From NCBI GenBank assembly GCA_019638395.1, contig JAHBTX010000001.1:682001-746000 (forward strand): a stretch of DNA of 64,000 nucleotides, read 5' to 3'. Positions 17,091-27,406 of the stretch are shown piece by piece. The notes beneath the pieces were generated by a model that did no database searches, was not told the DNA's origin, and was given only the letters and a program-made list of their open reading frames with translations. Each line of letters begins with the position of its first letter. The first letter of the stretch is position 1. This DNA comes from Cyclobacteriaceae bacterium (lineage in GTDB: Bacteria; Bacteroidota; Bacteroidia; Cytophagales; Cyclobacteriaceae). Position numbers and translations under genes: made by a program.

Positions 17091-17816
17091 TTACTGTAGG
17101 TGCTGGTTATAGTAATTAAAAATCTGAATAAGGTCTCTTTGTTTGGAAATTGATAAATCTTTTTCAATCATATACGATTGAACTTGTTTTTCCTTACCCG
17201 TAAAAATTTTTGTAAAGTTCCGCTTACCGGGAATATCAAAAACCTTACCATTGGCCAGGTAATAGAATTTTTCAGTCTTAACGAGTCTCACATCTTTGCT
17301 ACCCACATTAAGGGCCGGATGGTAATCAGGTTGTTTTACAATTATTTCAGAGCGCTTCAACAAGGTAAGATTACCCTCTGCCAACAGCTCATAAAAACCA
17401 TCAACGGGTGTATTGGAGTCCGTATCCCATTCTTTTGCGTTTACAAAATTGCTTTGGAAATGCGTTAGCGAGTCTATCGATACAAAACTCTTTACCAGGT
17501 TTCCTTTTAGCACCCGCACACCTTGTGGCGTTATCAAATCAAACTCATTTTGTTTCAGGTCTAGTTTGGCAAGGTATCCTTCTACAATTTTATCGCCATC
17601 AAAAAGTTGAAGTACTACTTTATTAAAGGTTTTACTAAGATATACATCGCCTTTAATACCACCCGGAGGCCCCGGTATGGTAGGAACCGAATTGGTTTGG
17701 CCCAGGTTGCCACCCATGCGTTCGAGGGAATATACATTATGAATATAGTTGCCGGTATTTTGCGCCTGACAGTACGTTACCATCGCCAGCAAAAAGAAAC
17801 AAATTAACCCTTTCAT
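17091..17816 (-). CDS. Secreted protein of unknown function
   Basis: A 241-residue protein with a signal peptide (LICFFLLAMVTYCQAQ). A Gly/Pro stretch, PTIPGPPGGIKGDVYL, is followed by a predicted beta-rich region (VVLQLFDGDKIVEGYL, FDLITPQGVRVL). I do not recognise a family. It is convergent with murA, with only two bases between the stops. Confidence 0.7.
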   Translation of the reverse strand: MKGLICFFLLAMVTYCQAQNTGNYIHNVYSLERMGGNLGQTNSVPTIPGPPGGIKGDVYLSKTFNKVVLQLFDGDKIVEGYLAKLDLKQNEFDLITPQGVRVLKGNLVKSFVSIDSLTHFQSNFVNAKEWDTDSNTPVDGFYELLAEGNLTLLKRSEIIVKQPDYHPALNVGSKDVRLVKTEKFYYLANGKVFDIPGKRNFTKIFTGKEKQVQSYMIEKDLSISKQRDLIQIFNYYNQHLQ

Positions 17817-17858
17817 AGTTATTCTGACTGAAGTGCTGGGGAAGTTACTTTATTTTTT

Positions 17859-18626
17859 CTAAAACTCAATTCTTAACCCTACGGGGCAATGATCTGAGCC
17901 GTGATATTCATTGTAGATATAGGCATCCCGCACATTAGGCATTAATGTAGGAGGCACCAGGAAATGATCAATACGCCAACCCACATTTTTGGCGCGGCCA
18001 TTCGTAACAAAATTCCAATACGAATATTTCACCTCCTCAGGGTAAAAATGCCGGAATGTATCCACCAGACCTGCATTTAAAAGTCTGTCAAAGCCATCGA
18101 TTTCTTGCTGCGTATAACCTGCCGATTTATTATAATTCGGTTTGGGGTGTGCGAGATCGATGGGTTTGTGAGCCACATTAAAATCGCCACATACAATTAC
18201 CGGTTTTCTGCGATTAAGCCATAGGATATACTCCCGAAAGGCATGGTCCCACGTTTGCCTGTAATCCAATCGCACCAAGCCCTCGCCCGCATTGGGTGTG
18301 TAAACAGTAACAAAGAAATAATTTGGAAACTCTGCTGCAATCACTCGCCCCTCCTGGTCGTGTTCATCAATACCCATGTCGTAGGTAACATCCAGTGGCT
18401 CTGTCTTGGTTAAAATGGCAGTACCGGAATAACCTTTGCGCGCCTTCGATGAGTTTGCATACACTTTATATTCAGGTAAAAGCTCTAAGGTAGAAAGTGT
18501 TTCTTCTTTGGCGGCTTTGGTTTCCTGCAAACCCATTACATCGGGAGCCATTGCCCGCACATTGGCTACAAACTCTTTTTTAATGATTGCTCTAATTCCG
18601 TTTACGTTCCACGATACTAAATGCAT
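17859..18626 (-). CDS. xth: Exodeoxyribonuclease III
   Basis: An AP endonuclease/3' exonuclease of the ExoIII-EEP family, acting after glycosylases such as Ung. The protein begins MHLVSWNVNGIRA and has LQETKA with its metal-binding Glu, GYSGTAILTK, VYTPNAGEG, VCGDFNVAH, GWRIDHFLV and the C-terminal GSDHCPVGL. The frame is open for 24 more codons upstream, but these run through an intergenic hairpin repeat and lack family similarity. The ATG at 18626 is therefore chosen, giving 255 residues, the usual length. Confidence 0.95.
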   Translation of the reverse strand: MHLVSWNVNGIRAIIKKEFVANVRAMAPDVMGLQETKAAKEETLSTLELLPEYKVYANSSKARKGYSGTAILTKTEPLDVTYDMGIDEHDQEGRVIAAEFPNYFFVTVYTPNAGEGLVRLDYRQTWDHAFREYILWLNRRKPVIVCGDFNVAHKPIDLAHPKPNYNKSAGYTQQEIDGFDRLLNAGLVDTFRHFYPEEVKYSYWNFVTNGRAKNVGWRIDHFLVPPTLMPNVRDAYIYNEYHGSDHCPVGLRIEF

Positions 18627-18630
18627 AATC

Positions 18631-18696
18631 GTTACTGGTTGCTCGTTACTGGTTCTGCTTCTGGTTAGGAGAAACCAGCGACCAGAAGCCAGCAAC
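18631..18696. repeat. Intergenic palindromic repeat, CTGGTTGCTGG family
   Basis: GTTACTGGTTGCTCG and TTACTGGTTC on the left face GAAACCAGCGACCAG and AAGCCAGCAAC on the right, around the centre TTAGGA. The segment fills the gap between the nagB-type gene and xth and creates a spurious N-terminal extension of the xth frame. Confidence 0.65.
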
Positions 18697-18701
18697 ATTA
18701 T

Positions 18702-20600
18702 TTAAAAATGGTATCTCACAAACGCTTCAATCGCTTCGTATTCGGCTAAGCCCAGTAAGTTATAGGCTTCGGCTGTAGCATGATTGCGATCTTCGGCCCG
18801 TACCCAGAACTCGCGCTTATCGCTGCCCGGAAACACGGCACTATCTTTCTGCGATTGATGTTTAAAGATGGCTCTGCGCTTGCGCAACAATTCATCCGGA
18901 CTTAACGGCACGGCCATTTCAATCTGATCAATATCCCACTCCTGCCAAGCACCACGATATAACCACACGTAACAATCTTTCATGTACTCTTTGTGTTTCA
19001 ATCGATCGACAGCTTGATAAATAGCAGCAAGGCAAACGCGGTGTGTACCGTGTGGATCGGAAAGATCACCGGCTGCATAAATCTGATGTGGTTTTATCTG
19101 TTCAATCAGATCAACAATAATTTTTATATCCTGCTCACCAATTGGCTTCTTCTTCACGGTGCCGGTTTCATAAAATGGCATATCTAAAAAATGTGCCTGT
19201 GTATCGGGAATACCGGTATAACGACAACCGGCTTTGGCTTCGCCTCTGCGAATCAAACCTTTTATCTTCATTACTTCCGGACTATCTACGGCACCGGGTT
19301 TTTTTTCTTTAATATCGCGCACAATTTTTTCGTAGAACTTTTCGCCATCGGCTTTACTCAAACCAAAAGATTGGTTGAAGTCGCGCACGAAATCGGCAAA
19401 GCGGATTGCATCATCATCAAACACCGCTATGTTACCCGAAGTTTGGTATGCCACATGCACTTCGTGGCCCTGATCTACCAACCGGATAAACGTACCGCCC
19501 ATTGAAATTACATCATCATCGGGGTGCGGACTGAAGATAATAACACGTTTTGGAAATGGTTTTGCGCGCTCGGGCCGGTGCGAGTCATCGGCATTGGGTT
19601 TACCTCCGGGCCAACCGGTTATGGTATGTTGCAGGGCATTAAAAATTTTGATGTTCACCTGATAAGCCGATCCAAACTCAGTAATGATATCGCCCATGCC
19701 ATGTTCCATGTAATCATGGTTGGTAAGCTTTAGTACGGGCTTCTTTAATTGCAATCCCAACCACACCACTGCTTTTTGAATGAGGTTCTCATTCCAATCC
19801 ACGCTATCCACCAACCACGGTGTTTTAATGCGGGTAAGTTTAGATGAAGCAGCATCATCTAATATAACTTGAGTATTACTGTGATTTTGTAAAAACGTAG
19901 ATGGTATCTGGTCGGTAACCGGACCTTCCACTGCTTTTTGTACGATAGGGGCTTTGCCTTCGCCCCAGGCCATCATGATGATTCGCTTGGATTTGAGAAT
20001 AGAGCCCACACCCATCGTAATGGCTTTACGAGGAACATTCTCTTCACCAAAAAAATCGCTGGCGGCATCAATGCGTGTTACCTGATCGAGGGTGATCATG
20101 CGTGTGGGTGATTTCTCAGAAGAGCCTGGTTCATTAAATCCAATATGACCTGTGCGACCAATACCCAGAATTTGCAAATCGATACCTCCCAAGGAATCAA
20201 TTTTTGCATCGTACTGTTTACAAAACTCAGCTACTTTATCTTTCGCCAGGGTGCCATCCGGAATGTTGATGTTTGCTTTTGGAATATCAATTGAGTCGAA
20301 TAAATGTTCGTTCATAAACCGCACATAGCTCTGCAGCGAAGTAGGTTCGATGGGATAATATTCGTCCAGGTTAAACGTAATTACATTTTTAAAACTAAGA
20401 CCTTGCTTGTGAAGCTTCACCAACTCGGCATACACACGGGTTGGTGTTGAACCTGTGGCTAAACCAAGCACGCAGGATTTGCCCTCTGCCTGCTTCTGGC
20501 GGATAAGACTTGCAATTTCGTTGGCTACATAAACAGAGGCTTCTTCGGAGGTTTTAAAAATCTGTGTTGGAATGTGTTCAGTTACAGCTATATGACTCAT
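18702..20600 (-). CDS. nagB: Glucosamine-6-phosphate deaminase fused to a PIG-L (LmbE-like) deacetylase domain
   Basis: A 632-residue two-domain protein. Residues 1 to about 265 match NagB, which converts glucosamine-6-P to fructose-6-P and ammonia. They include LGLATGSTPTRVY, TFNLDEYY with the catalytic Asp, and GIGRTGHIGFNEPGS with the catalytic His. The C-terminal part (from about residue 350) is a PIG-L domain with the zinc motif SPHPDDDVISMGG (His 359), GHEVHVAYQT and AGDLSDPHGTHRVC. Such fusions are known in Bacteroidota. The second domain would deacetylate an N-acetylglucosamine-type substrate (inferred). With murQ and anmK upstream on the same strand it completes a cell-wall sugar recycling set. 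Confidence 0.93.
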   Translation of the reverse strand: MSHIAVTEHIPTQIFKTSEEASVYVANEIASLIRQKQAEGKSCVLGLATGSTPTRVYAELVKLHKQGLSFKNVITFNLDEYYPIEPTSLQSYVRFMNEHLFDSIDIPKANINIPDGTLAKDKVAEFCKQYDAKIDSLGGIDLQILGIGRTGHIGFNEPGSSEKSPTRMITLDQVTRIDAASDFFGEENVPRKAITMGVGSILKSKRIIMMAWGEGKAPIVQKAVEGPVTDQIPSTFLQNHSNTQVILDDAASSKLTRIKTPWLVDSVDWNENLIQKAVVWLGLQLKKPVLKLTNHDYMEHGMGDIITEFGSAYQVNIKIFNALQHTITGWPGGKPNADDSHRPERAKPFPKRVIIFSPHPDDDVISMGGTFIRLVDQGHEVHVAYQTSGNIAVFDDDAIRFADFVRDFNQSFGLSKADGEKFYEKIVRDIKEKKPGAVDSPEVMKIKGLIRRGEAKAGCRYTGIPDTQAHFLDMPFYETGTVKKKPIGEQDIKIIVDLIEQIKPHQIYAAGDLSDPHGTHRVCLAAIYQAVDRLKHKEYMKDCYVWLYRGAWQEWDIDQIEMAVPLSPDELLRKRRAIFKHQSQKDSAVFPGSDKREFWVRAEDRNHATAEAYNLLGLAEYEAIEAFVRYHF

Positions 20601-20663
20601 AGGGTTTTGAGGTAGATGAATATCAAAAATAGAATGGTTTCAGGATCATTCCAGTAGGAATGA

Positions 20664-21485
20664 CTATTTTTTTAACCAGGCGTCCACAGCTTTTTTTACC
20701 GATCCGTGTTGTAACAACATGGCGTGTGCCTGTTCATAGTCGGTAAGGCCGGTGTTATCCATTACCATTTTCACACCACGGTCAACCAACTTGTCGTTAG
20801 TGAGTTGCATGTTCACCATCTTATTGTCCTCTACCCTACCCAACCGAATCATTACAGCAGTGGAAATCATATTGAGCACCAGTTTTTGCGCGGTGCCACT
20901 TTTCATGCGGGTACTGCCCGTAACAAACTCCGGCCCTACCACCACTTCAATCGGGTAATCGGCTTCATGGCTTACCGGTGCCCCGGGATTACAAGAAATA
21001 CTGCCGGTTACAATTCCGCTTTCGCGACATTTTTTTAGTGCACCGATCACGTAAGGAGTACGACCGCTTGCCGCAATGCCTACCACTACATCTTGCGAAC
21101 TGATGTTATGCGCTTCCAAATCTTTCCAGCCCTGCTCCATACTATCTTCTGCAAACTCTACCGCTTGCGTTATGGCTTTTGTACCACCTGCTATCAACCC
21201 GATTACCAAACCATAGGGCACACCATATGTAGGCGGACATTCGCTGGCGTCCACCACGCCTAACCTACCACTGGTTCCGGCACCTATGTAAAACAATCTG
21301 CCACCAGCCATCATTTTGTCTGTTATTGCTTGTACCAACTTTTCAATTTGTGGAATTACTTTCTCCACTGCCAACGGCACCGTCTTATCCTCTTTGTTGA
21401 TGTTGGTTAGAATCTCGTTTACTGACATCTTTTCGAGATGACGGTAATGAGAAGGTTGCTCGGTTATTTTTTTAAAGTCGTTCAT
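20664..21485 (-). CDS. murQ: N-acetylmuramic acid 6-phosphate etherase
   Basis: MurQ removes lactate from MurNAc-6-P to give GlcNAc-6-P. The 273-residue protein has a SIS fold, with RLFYIGAGTSGRLGVVDASECPPTYG, then GVVGIAASGRTPYV and EVVVGPEFVTGSTRMKSGTAQK, all family signatures. It is a little shorter than E. coli MurQ (298). It sits between anmK and the NagB-PIG-L gene, all on the minus strand, in pathway order. Confidence 0.96.
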   Translation of the reverse strand: MNDFKKITEQPSHYRHLEKMSVNEILTNINKEDKTVPLAVEKVIPQIEKLVQAITDKMMAGGRLFYIGAGTSGRLGVVDASECPPTYGVPYGLVIGLIAGGTKAITQAVEFAEDSMEQGWKDLEAHNISSQDVVVGIAASGRTPYVIGALKKCRESGIVTGSISCNPGAPVSHEADYPIEVVVGPEFVTGSTRMKSGTAQKLVLNMISTAVMIRLGRVEDNKMVNMQLTNDKLVDRGVKMVMDNTGLTDYEQAHAMLLQHGSVKKAVDAWLKK

Positions 21486-21499
21486 ATGTTTTTATTTAA

Positions 21500-21563
21500 T
21501 CCCTCACCCCGCCTGCGTGCCTCAGACACCCCTCTCCCAAGAAGAGGGGCCGGGGGTGAGGGG
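21500..21563. repeat. Palindromic repeat, CCTCACCCC/CCCCTCTCC family
   Basis: Outer arms CCCTCACCCC and GGGGGTGAGGG enclose an inner hairpin CCCCTCT...AGAGGGG. The element occupies the whole gap between anmK and murQ. The same two words recur in the larger inverted repeat at 28209-28428. Confidence 0.7.
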
Positions 21564-21564
21564 T

Positions 21565-22758
21565 CTATCTACCAAATGAAATCTTGCCCATCGACACCGA
21601 TGGTATTTTAGATCGCTTACCAAAATCAGTTTTACCACCGGCCAATGCTTCATTGGCCAGGATCGCAAAAAGCACTGCCTCTTTGGCATCGCCCGGAATT
21701 CCCAATGCATCCATTTTATGAAATGAAACCTGTGGCAACAATTTGGTAAGCCACTGCATCATTAACGGGTTATGCGCTCCACCCCCACTCGTAAACAAAT
21801 CGAATTTCTTTTTTCCGATCACACGGTTAATAGCATCGGCCATTGTAACTGAACTAAAATAGGTTAGCGTTGACAGTAAATCATGCAAAGCGATTCCATT
21901 CGTGTTGCTTTTTTCTTGTGCTGCCTTAACATACTCTAAATTAAACAACTCCGGCCCGATTGTCTTGGGAAATTTTTGTTTGAAAAAAGAATGCGATCTT
22001 AATGCCGTAAGCAATGTATGATTTACGGTACCCTTGCTTGCTAATTGTGCATCGCGATCAAAAGCCTGACTAGGCAAATAAAACCGGATGGTTTGATCGA
22101 TTAATGTGTTAGCTGGCCCGGTATCCGTTACAAAAACATCGTTGGCCTTAGCCGAAGCTGGCAAATAAGTAAAGTTGCCAATGCCGCCAGCATTCAATAA
22201 AATTCTATTCGCACCTTTTTTAGAAAACAGCAAATAATCGCCATACACAGCCAACGGTGCGCCTTCGCCACCACCGGCCACATGCTTTTGCCTGAAATCA
22301 CTCAGTGTTGTAATTCCGGTTTCAACAGCGATGTGATCGCCATCGCCAATCTGTAAGGTAGAATCGTGGTTTGCCTTTGGATATAAAAATTTGGGCGCAT
22401 GAAACACCGTTTGGCCGTGCGAAGCAATTGCATCAACCTGCTGTGGTTTAACTTTCCATTTTTTCAATGACTTTAAGACCAGTTGGCCGTGCGTGCGACC
22501 AATAACTGCGTTTAGTTCTGTTAACTTTTGAAAATCAACCTGAGGTTTGGCGAATACTTCCAGGATGCGATCCTTAAACACCGGTTGATATGGCCAGGTA
22601 TGAAAAGCTTCTAATTTTACTTTTGTTTGCAAGCCGCTTCCGCTGATGCGACACAGGGCAACATCCAATCCATCCAACGAAGTGCCTGACATTAACCCAA
22701 TAATCAATCTCGACTTTTTCGATGCAATCCGATGGAGGTCAGCGATATTTTTGTTCAT
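21565..22758 (-). CDS. anmK: Anhydro-N-acetylmuramic acid kinase
   Basis: Phosphorylates and opens anhydroMurNAc from murein turnover, giving MurNAc-6-P for MurQ. The 397-residue protein has the sugar-kinase ATPase core: IIGLMSGTSLDGLDVALC near the N-terminus, AIASHGQTVFHAP, TTLSDFRQKHVAGGGEGAPL, RILLNAGGIGNFTYLP, VTDTGPANTLID and LFTSGGGAHNPLMM. The length is slightly above that of E. coli AnmK (369). It is the first gene of the recycling cluster and is divergent from the GSCFA gene. Confidence 0.96.
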   Translation of the reverse strand: MNKNIADLHRIASKKSRLIIGLMSGTSLDGLDVALCRISGSGLQTKVKLEAFHTWPYQPVFKDRILEVFAKPQVDFQKLTELNAVIGRTHGQLVLKSLKKWKVKPQQVDAIASHGQTVFHAPKFLYPKANHDSTLQIGDGDHIAVETGITTLSDFRQKHVAGGGEGAPLAVYGDYLLFSKKGANRILLNAGGIGNFTYLPASAKANDVFVTDTGPANTLIDQTIRFYLPSQAFDRDAQLASKGTVNHTLLTALRSHSFFKQKFPKTIGPELFNLEYVKAAQEKSNTNGIALHDLLSTLTYFSSVTMADAINRVIGKKKFDLFTSGGGAHNPLMMQWLTKLLPQVSFHKMDALGIPGDAKEAVLFAILANEALAGGKTDFGKRSKIPSVSMGKISFGR

Positions 22759-22835
22759 AAATCGATCGTGAATAGAATGTGATTAAAAGTATCGTAGTAA
22801 CTTTCAATCCGATTCTAAAAGTATCCAAAATTAAG

Positions 22836-23813
22836 ATGAATACGTTTCGAACGGAAATAAATTGTTCGCCTTCGAGCCCCATTGGGCTGGATCATAAAAT
22901 TTTTACCATTGGCTCTTGCTTTGCCGATCAATTTGGTCAATGGCTCATCAATAATAAGTTTACGGTACTTGCGAATCCATTCGGTACAGCCTACAACCCA
23001 ATCTCTATTCATAATCTGCTGTTGGATGCTCTTCATAATTATGTTGATTCTAACCTGTTTACCGAACATAACGGATTATGGTTTCATCACAATTGGCATT
23101 CGCAGTTTACCGTAAACTCACAGGCAGAACTATTAGCTGAACTGCAACGTGTGCAAAAACAAATTCGTACTTTTTTACAGGAAGTAGATGTAGTTATTAT
23201 TACGTATGGAACGGCCTGGGTATATGAACTGCTTGCTACAAACCAATTGGTAAATAATTGCCACAAAGTACCAGCAACCCATTTTCGCAAAAGACTTTTA
23301 TCGGCAGCAGAAATTGAAACTTCATTTAGATCACTCATTCAAACCCTAAAGTCAATCCGACCCAATTTACGAGTTATCTGCACGGTGAGTCCCGTGCGTC
23401 ATCTCAAGGATACGTTTGAACTTAATCAAGTAAGCAAATCTGCTTTGCGATTAGCTTGTTATCAAATTGAACAAGAAAAACTTGCCGCGTACTTTCCGGC
23501 TTATGAAATTATGATGGATGATTTGCGCGACTATCGGTTTTATGAGCGTGACATGATTCATCCTTCCGCGGAAGCGCGTGAATACATTAATCAGAAATTC
23601 AGTGATCGCTATTTCACACCCGATACCTTGCGACTCCTTCAAACGCTGAAAGAAATTCAAAAAGCATTGGCGCATAAACCCTTTCAACTGACCTCTGTTG
23701 CTCATCAGAACTTTTTAAAAGATACCTTGCGTAAACTAGAATCCATTCAACATCAACTGCCCGTCACCTCCGAAATAGAATCTGTACGCGCACAACTCAT
23801 TCATCATGCCTAA
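22836..23813 (+). CDS. GSCFA domain protein
   Basis: A 325-residue protein with the defining motif [13 protein letters not shown] near residue 30, followed by [30 protein letters not shown] and VSPVRHLKD, and with [16 protein letters not shown] near the end. The GSCFA family is related to GDSL/SGNH hydrolases, and the GSCF segment would hold the nucleophile. The substrate is unknown. The frame opens at a GTG at 22779, but the ATG at 22836 fits the family start. The stop overlaps the next gene's ATG by eight bases. Confidence 0.88.
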   Translation: MNTFRTEINCSPSSPIGLDHKIFTIGSCFADQFGQWLINNKFTVLANPFGTAYNPISIHNLLLDALHNYVDSNLFTEHNGLWFHHNWHSQFTVNSQAELLAELQRVQKQIRTFLQEVDVVIITYGTAWVYELLATNQLVNNCHKVPATHFRKRLLSAAEIETSFRSLIQTLKSIRPNLRVICTVSPVRHLKDTFELNQVSKSALRLACYQIEQEKLAAYFPAYEIMMDDLRDYRFYERDMIHPSAEAREYINQKFSDRYFTPDTLRLLQTLKEIQKALAHKPFQLTSVAHQNFLKDTLRKLESIQHQLPVTSEIESVRAQLIHHA

Positions 23814-25791
23814 TCGTCTCATTCACGCCACTTCGCCTTACCTGCTGCAACATGCACACAACCCGGTTGATTGGTATGAGTGGAGTACCGAAGCACTGCA
23901 AAAAGCCAAAGCCGAAGACAAACCCATATTGGTGAGCATTGGCTATTCCAGTTGCCATTGGTGCCATGTGATGGAACACGAAAGTTTTGAAAATGCAGCC
24001 ATCGCTGATTTGATGAACGAACACTTTGTGTGCATAAAAGTTGATCGCGAAGAGCGGCCGGATATTGACCAGGTTTATATGGAGGCCGTACAGGCCATGC
24101 AACAAAATGGTGGCTGGCCACTCAATGTCTTCTTAACGCCCGATCAAAAACCTTTTTACGGTGGCACCTATTTTCCACCTCAAAACTGGTCGCAGTTGTT
24201 GAAACAAATTGACCATACGTTTAAAGTTAAGCGCAAAGAGATAGACGAATCGGCAAACGATCTGGCACAACATTTACAAACCAGCGATCTCAAACGCTTT
24301 GCGCAGTCAAACGATGCTACCTTCAAGCAAGAGCAGTTAGATACGATGTATCAGATTCTATTGAAGCGTTACGATACGGTGTGGGGTGGCATTGAAAAAG
24401 CTCCGAAGTTTGTTATGCCTTCCATCTGGTTGTTCCTGCTGCGCTATTATGCTTCTACACAAAATAAACAGGCGTTGGAAATGGTTACGCACACGTTGCG
24501 TCAACTTACATTTGGTGGAATCTACGATCAGTTAGGCGGTGGCTTTGCGCGCTACTCGGTAGATGGTGAATGGTTTGCGCCACACTTTGAAAAAATGTTG
24601 TACGACAATGCGCAATTATTATCGCTTTACGCTGAAGCCTATAGCATTACCAAAGATCCAATCTTTAAAGAAACGGTTTACGAAACTGTTAGGTGGTTAG
24701 CGCGCGAGATGACGCATCCGGCCGGTGGTTTTTATTCGGCATTGGATGCCGACAGCGAGGGCGTTGAAGGGAAATTTTATACATGGACAGAAACAGAACT
24801 TCGAGCCGTGTTGGGCAATGACACTGAAAAACTGATGCAATTTTATCAGGCTACAGCCGAAGGCAATTGGGAACACGGTCGTAATATTTTAAGACGCGAT
24901 CCACAAACTACGATTGCAGAATCGGATGAAATCAAAAAGTTGAAAGCTAAGTTATTAGTCGCGCGTAACAAACGCATTCGTCCGGGTTTAGATGATAAAA
25001 TACTTACGGGCTGGAATGCTATGACCATTCAGGGTTTGGTGGATTGCTATAAAGCATTTAACGATGAACATTTTTTACAACTGGCACTGGGTGCGATTTC
25101 ATTTCTGGAAGCGGATGTAATCGATGATAAAGTGCATCGCGCCTGGAAAGGCAAACGATCAGCGACTGAAGGCTTTCTGGAAGACTATGCTTTTCTTATT
25201 CAGGCTTACACCTCGCTTTATCAAGTAACGTTTAACGAAGGTTGGTTGTATAAAGCAAAAACCTGGTGCGAGTATGTGTTACAACACTTTATGGATTCAG
25301 AAGAAGGATTCTTCTTTTATTCATCCAATACAGCCGAAACTTTGATTGCCCGCAAGAAAGAAATTTTCGATAATGTAATTCCAGGATCGAATGCTGTGAT
25401 GGCTCGAAATCTCTATCACTTGGGAATACTGCTTGATCGTGAAGATTGGAAAGTCCAAGCCCGCACTATGACAACGAAGTTGTTACACCTCATTACCGCT
25501 GAGCCCGTTTACACGTGCCATTGGGCTGTGTTGCTGAGTGAATTAATTCATGAACCTGCGGAAGTAGTTATTTCTGGAAGTGAGGCCTTAACACTGCGAA
25601 CCGAATTACATCAGCATTACCTGCCTTTTGCCATTACTGCCGGAAGTACAGGCGAAAGCACATTACCCCTATTGGAAAACCGACTCCCAAAAAGCGGTAC
25701 GTTAATTTATGTTTGCAGAAATAAAACGTGCCAACTGCCGGTGAATGAAGTTGCCACTGCATTGAATCAAATCAGGAATTTTAAATCATGA
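23806..25791 (+). CDS. DUF255 thioredoxin-like/six-hairpin protein (YyaL, SSP411 family)
   Basis: A 661-residue protein. Residues 1 to about 160 form a thioredoxin-like DUF255 domain with [40 protein letters not shown] (a CHWC pair) and [10 protein letters not shown]. The remainder is an alpha/alpha barrel with [33 protein letters not shown] and [11 protein letters not shown], like N-acylglucosamine 2-epimerase folds. The family is widespread (human SPATA20, B. subtilis YyaL) with no settled activity. It overlaps the GSCFA gene, so the two are co-translated. Confidence 0.92.
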   Translation: MPNRLIHATSPYLLQHAHNPVDWYEWSTEALQKAKAEDKPILVSIGYSSCHWCHVMEHESFENAAIADLMNEHFVCIKVDREERPDIDQVYMEAVQAMQQNGGWPLNVFLTPDQKPFYGGTYFPPQNWSQLLKQIDHTFKVKRKEIDESANDLAQHLQTSDLKRFAQSNDATFKQEQLDTMYQILLKRYDTVWGGIEKAPKFVMPSIWLFLLRYYASTQNKQALEMVTHTLRQLTFGGIYDQLGGGFARYSVDGEWFAPHFEKMLYDNAQLLSLYAEAYSITKDPIFKETVYETVRWLAREMTHPAGGFYSALDADSEGVEGKFYTWTETELRAVLGNDTEKLMQFYQATAEGNWEHGRNILRRDPQTTIAESDEIKKLKAKLLVARNKRIRPGLDDKILTGWNAMTIQGLVDCYKAFNDEHFLQLALGAISFLEADVIDDKVHRAWKGKRSATEGFLEDYAFLIQAYTSLYQVTFNEGWLYKAKTWCEYVLQHFMDSEEGFFFYSSNTAETLIARKKEIFDNVIPGSNAVMARNLYHLGILLDREDWKVQARTMTTKLLHLITAEPVYTCHWAVLLSELIHEPAEVVISGSEALTLRTELHQHYLPFAITAGSTGESTLPLLENRLPKSGTLIYVCRNKTCQLPVNEVATALNQIRNFKS

Positions 25792-25819
25792 ATCTTGAAT
25801 TAAGTATTTAACTTTCGTT

Positions 25820-27265
25820 ATGAAATCAATTCATCTTCTACTTATTGCATTGGTTGTGCTATCTAATTGCACATCAAAAGAAACACCACCACCGGCTCCT
25901 CTCCTTCCTGTTCCGGCCGCCAATCAGTTAGCGTGGCATCAAATGGAGTTAAATGCATTTGTTCACTTCACCACCAACACCTTTACGGGAAAAGAATGGG
26001 GCTATGGCGATGAAAGTCCTAACATCTTTAACCCAACCGATTACAATGCCGATCAATGGGTACAAACATTTAAGCAGGCCGGCTTTAAAGGTGTAATCCT
26101 TACGTGCAAACACCACGATGGTTTTTGTTTGTGGCCCAGTAAATACACCGAACATTCTGTTAAGAATAGTCTGTGGCGCGAGGGCAAAGGTGATGTTGTC
26201 CGCGATGTGATGCGGGCCTGCAAAAAGTATGAATTGAAGTTTGGCATTTACCTCTCTCCGTGGGATCGCAACCATGCCGATTACGGCACGCCACCTTACC
26301 TTGATTATTACCGCAACCAGTTGAATGAATTGTTCACCACTTACGGACCCGTATTTGAAATGTGGTTTGATGGTGCCAATGGAGGCGATGGTTATTATGG
26401 TGGCAAACGCGAGAAGCGAAGCATTCAAGGGTCCACGTATTACGATTGGCCAACCACATTAAACTTAGTGCGCGAACTGGAACCCGAGATTTTATTTTTC
26501 AGCGATGCAGGGCCGGGTGTTCGCTGGGTGGGTAACGAACGCGGTGTAGCCAGTGAAACCAATTGGAATACTATTACGCCCGATACATTGTATGCAGGCA
26601 AAGGTGGTATTGAACAGTTACTAAATACCGGAGCTGAAAACGGTACGCATTGGATTCCAGCCGAAGTAGATGTATCCATCCGCAAAGGTTGGTTTTACCA
26701 TGCAGAAGAAGATATGTTGGTGAAAACACCAGAACAATTGTTTGATATCTACCTCACTTCCATTGGAAGAGGTTCTACGCTGCTGCTCAACATTCCGCCC
26801 GACAGACGCGGTCGTGTACACGAAATAGATTCGGCTTCTTTGATGGGTTTTAGGGCATTGCTTGATTCAACATTTAAGCATGATCTGGCCTTGCATAAAC
26901 CGGTGCAGGTAAGTTCATTCCGGGGGTCAGATAAAAAATTTAGTGGTACAAATCTTACCGATGGTAATCCGGAAAACTATTGGGCAACCGATGATGGTAC
27001 GACCACCGGCTCATTTGAAATTGATCTTGGCAAAACCCAACCGTTAAACTTTATTGAAGTGCAGGAATACATTCCATTAGGACAACGCGTTAAAAGTTTT
27101 ACCATTGAAGCCCGTGTTAACAATGCGTGGCAACAAATTGCAGTGGGTACAACCATTGGTTACAAACGAATTTTAAAACTGAATAGCATTCAAGCCGATG
27201 CTGTTCGTTTTTCCATTTTAGATTCCAAAGCCTGTCCGCTTATTTCAAAGGTATCGGTTTTTTAG
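25820..27265 (+). CDS. Alpha-L-fucosidase lipoprotein (GH29) with discoidin-like C-terminus
   Basis: A 481-residue lipoprotein with lipobox LSNC (lipidated Cys 17). The GH29 catalytic barrel contains LNAFVHFTTNTFTGKEWGYG, GVILTCKHHDGFCLWPSKYT and the nucleophile motif FEMWFDGANGG (Asp 184). After about residue 350 a beta-sandwich of the F5/8 type C kind follows (KPVQVSSFRGSD, NLTDGNPENYWATDDG, GSFEIDLGKTQ). It probably releases fucose from glycans at the cell surface. There is no SusC/D pair or other glycan-use gene nearby, so it is not part of a clear utilisation locus. Confidence 0.9.
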   Translation: MKSIHLLLIALVVLSNCTSKETPPPAPLLPVPAANQLAWHQMELNAFVHFTTNTFTGKEWGYGDESPNIFNPTDYNADQWVQTFKQAGFKGVILTCKHHDGFCLWPSKYTEHSVKNSLWREGKGDVVRDVMRACKKYELKFGIYLSPWDRNHADYGTPPYLDYYRNQLNELFTTYGPVFEMWFDGANGGDGYYGGKREKRSIQGSTYYDWPTTLNLVRELEPEILFFSDAGPGVRWVGNERGVASETNWNTITPDTLYAGKGGIEQLLNTGAENGTHWIPAEVDVSIRKGWFYHAEEDMLVKTPEQLFDIYLTSIGRGSTLLLNIPPDRRGRVHEIDSASLMGFRALLDSTFKHDLALHKPVQVSSFRGSDKKFSGTNLTDGNPENYWATDDGTTTGSFEIDLGKTQPLNFIEVQEYIPLGQRVKSFTIEARVNNAWQQIAVGTTIGYKRILKLNSIQADAVRFSILDSKACPLISKVSVF

Positions 27266-27406
27266 AATTGATAAACAGTTTTGATTAGTTACCACCCAGA
27301 AAAAACTGTTGGCGACCAACACCTGACTACATCGATCAAACTCAATCAGCATAAATCAAAGGCAAAGATACGATTACGAAATTCAAATAATAAATACGTT
27401 CATCCC

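Noticed and set aside
18627-18698. N-terminal extension of exonuclease III
   Set aside because: It is read through a palindromic intergenic repeat. The conserved protein starts at the ATG at 18626.
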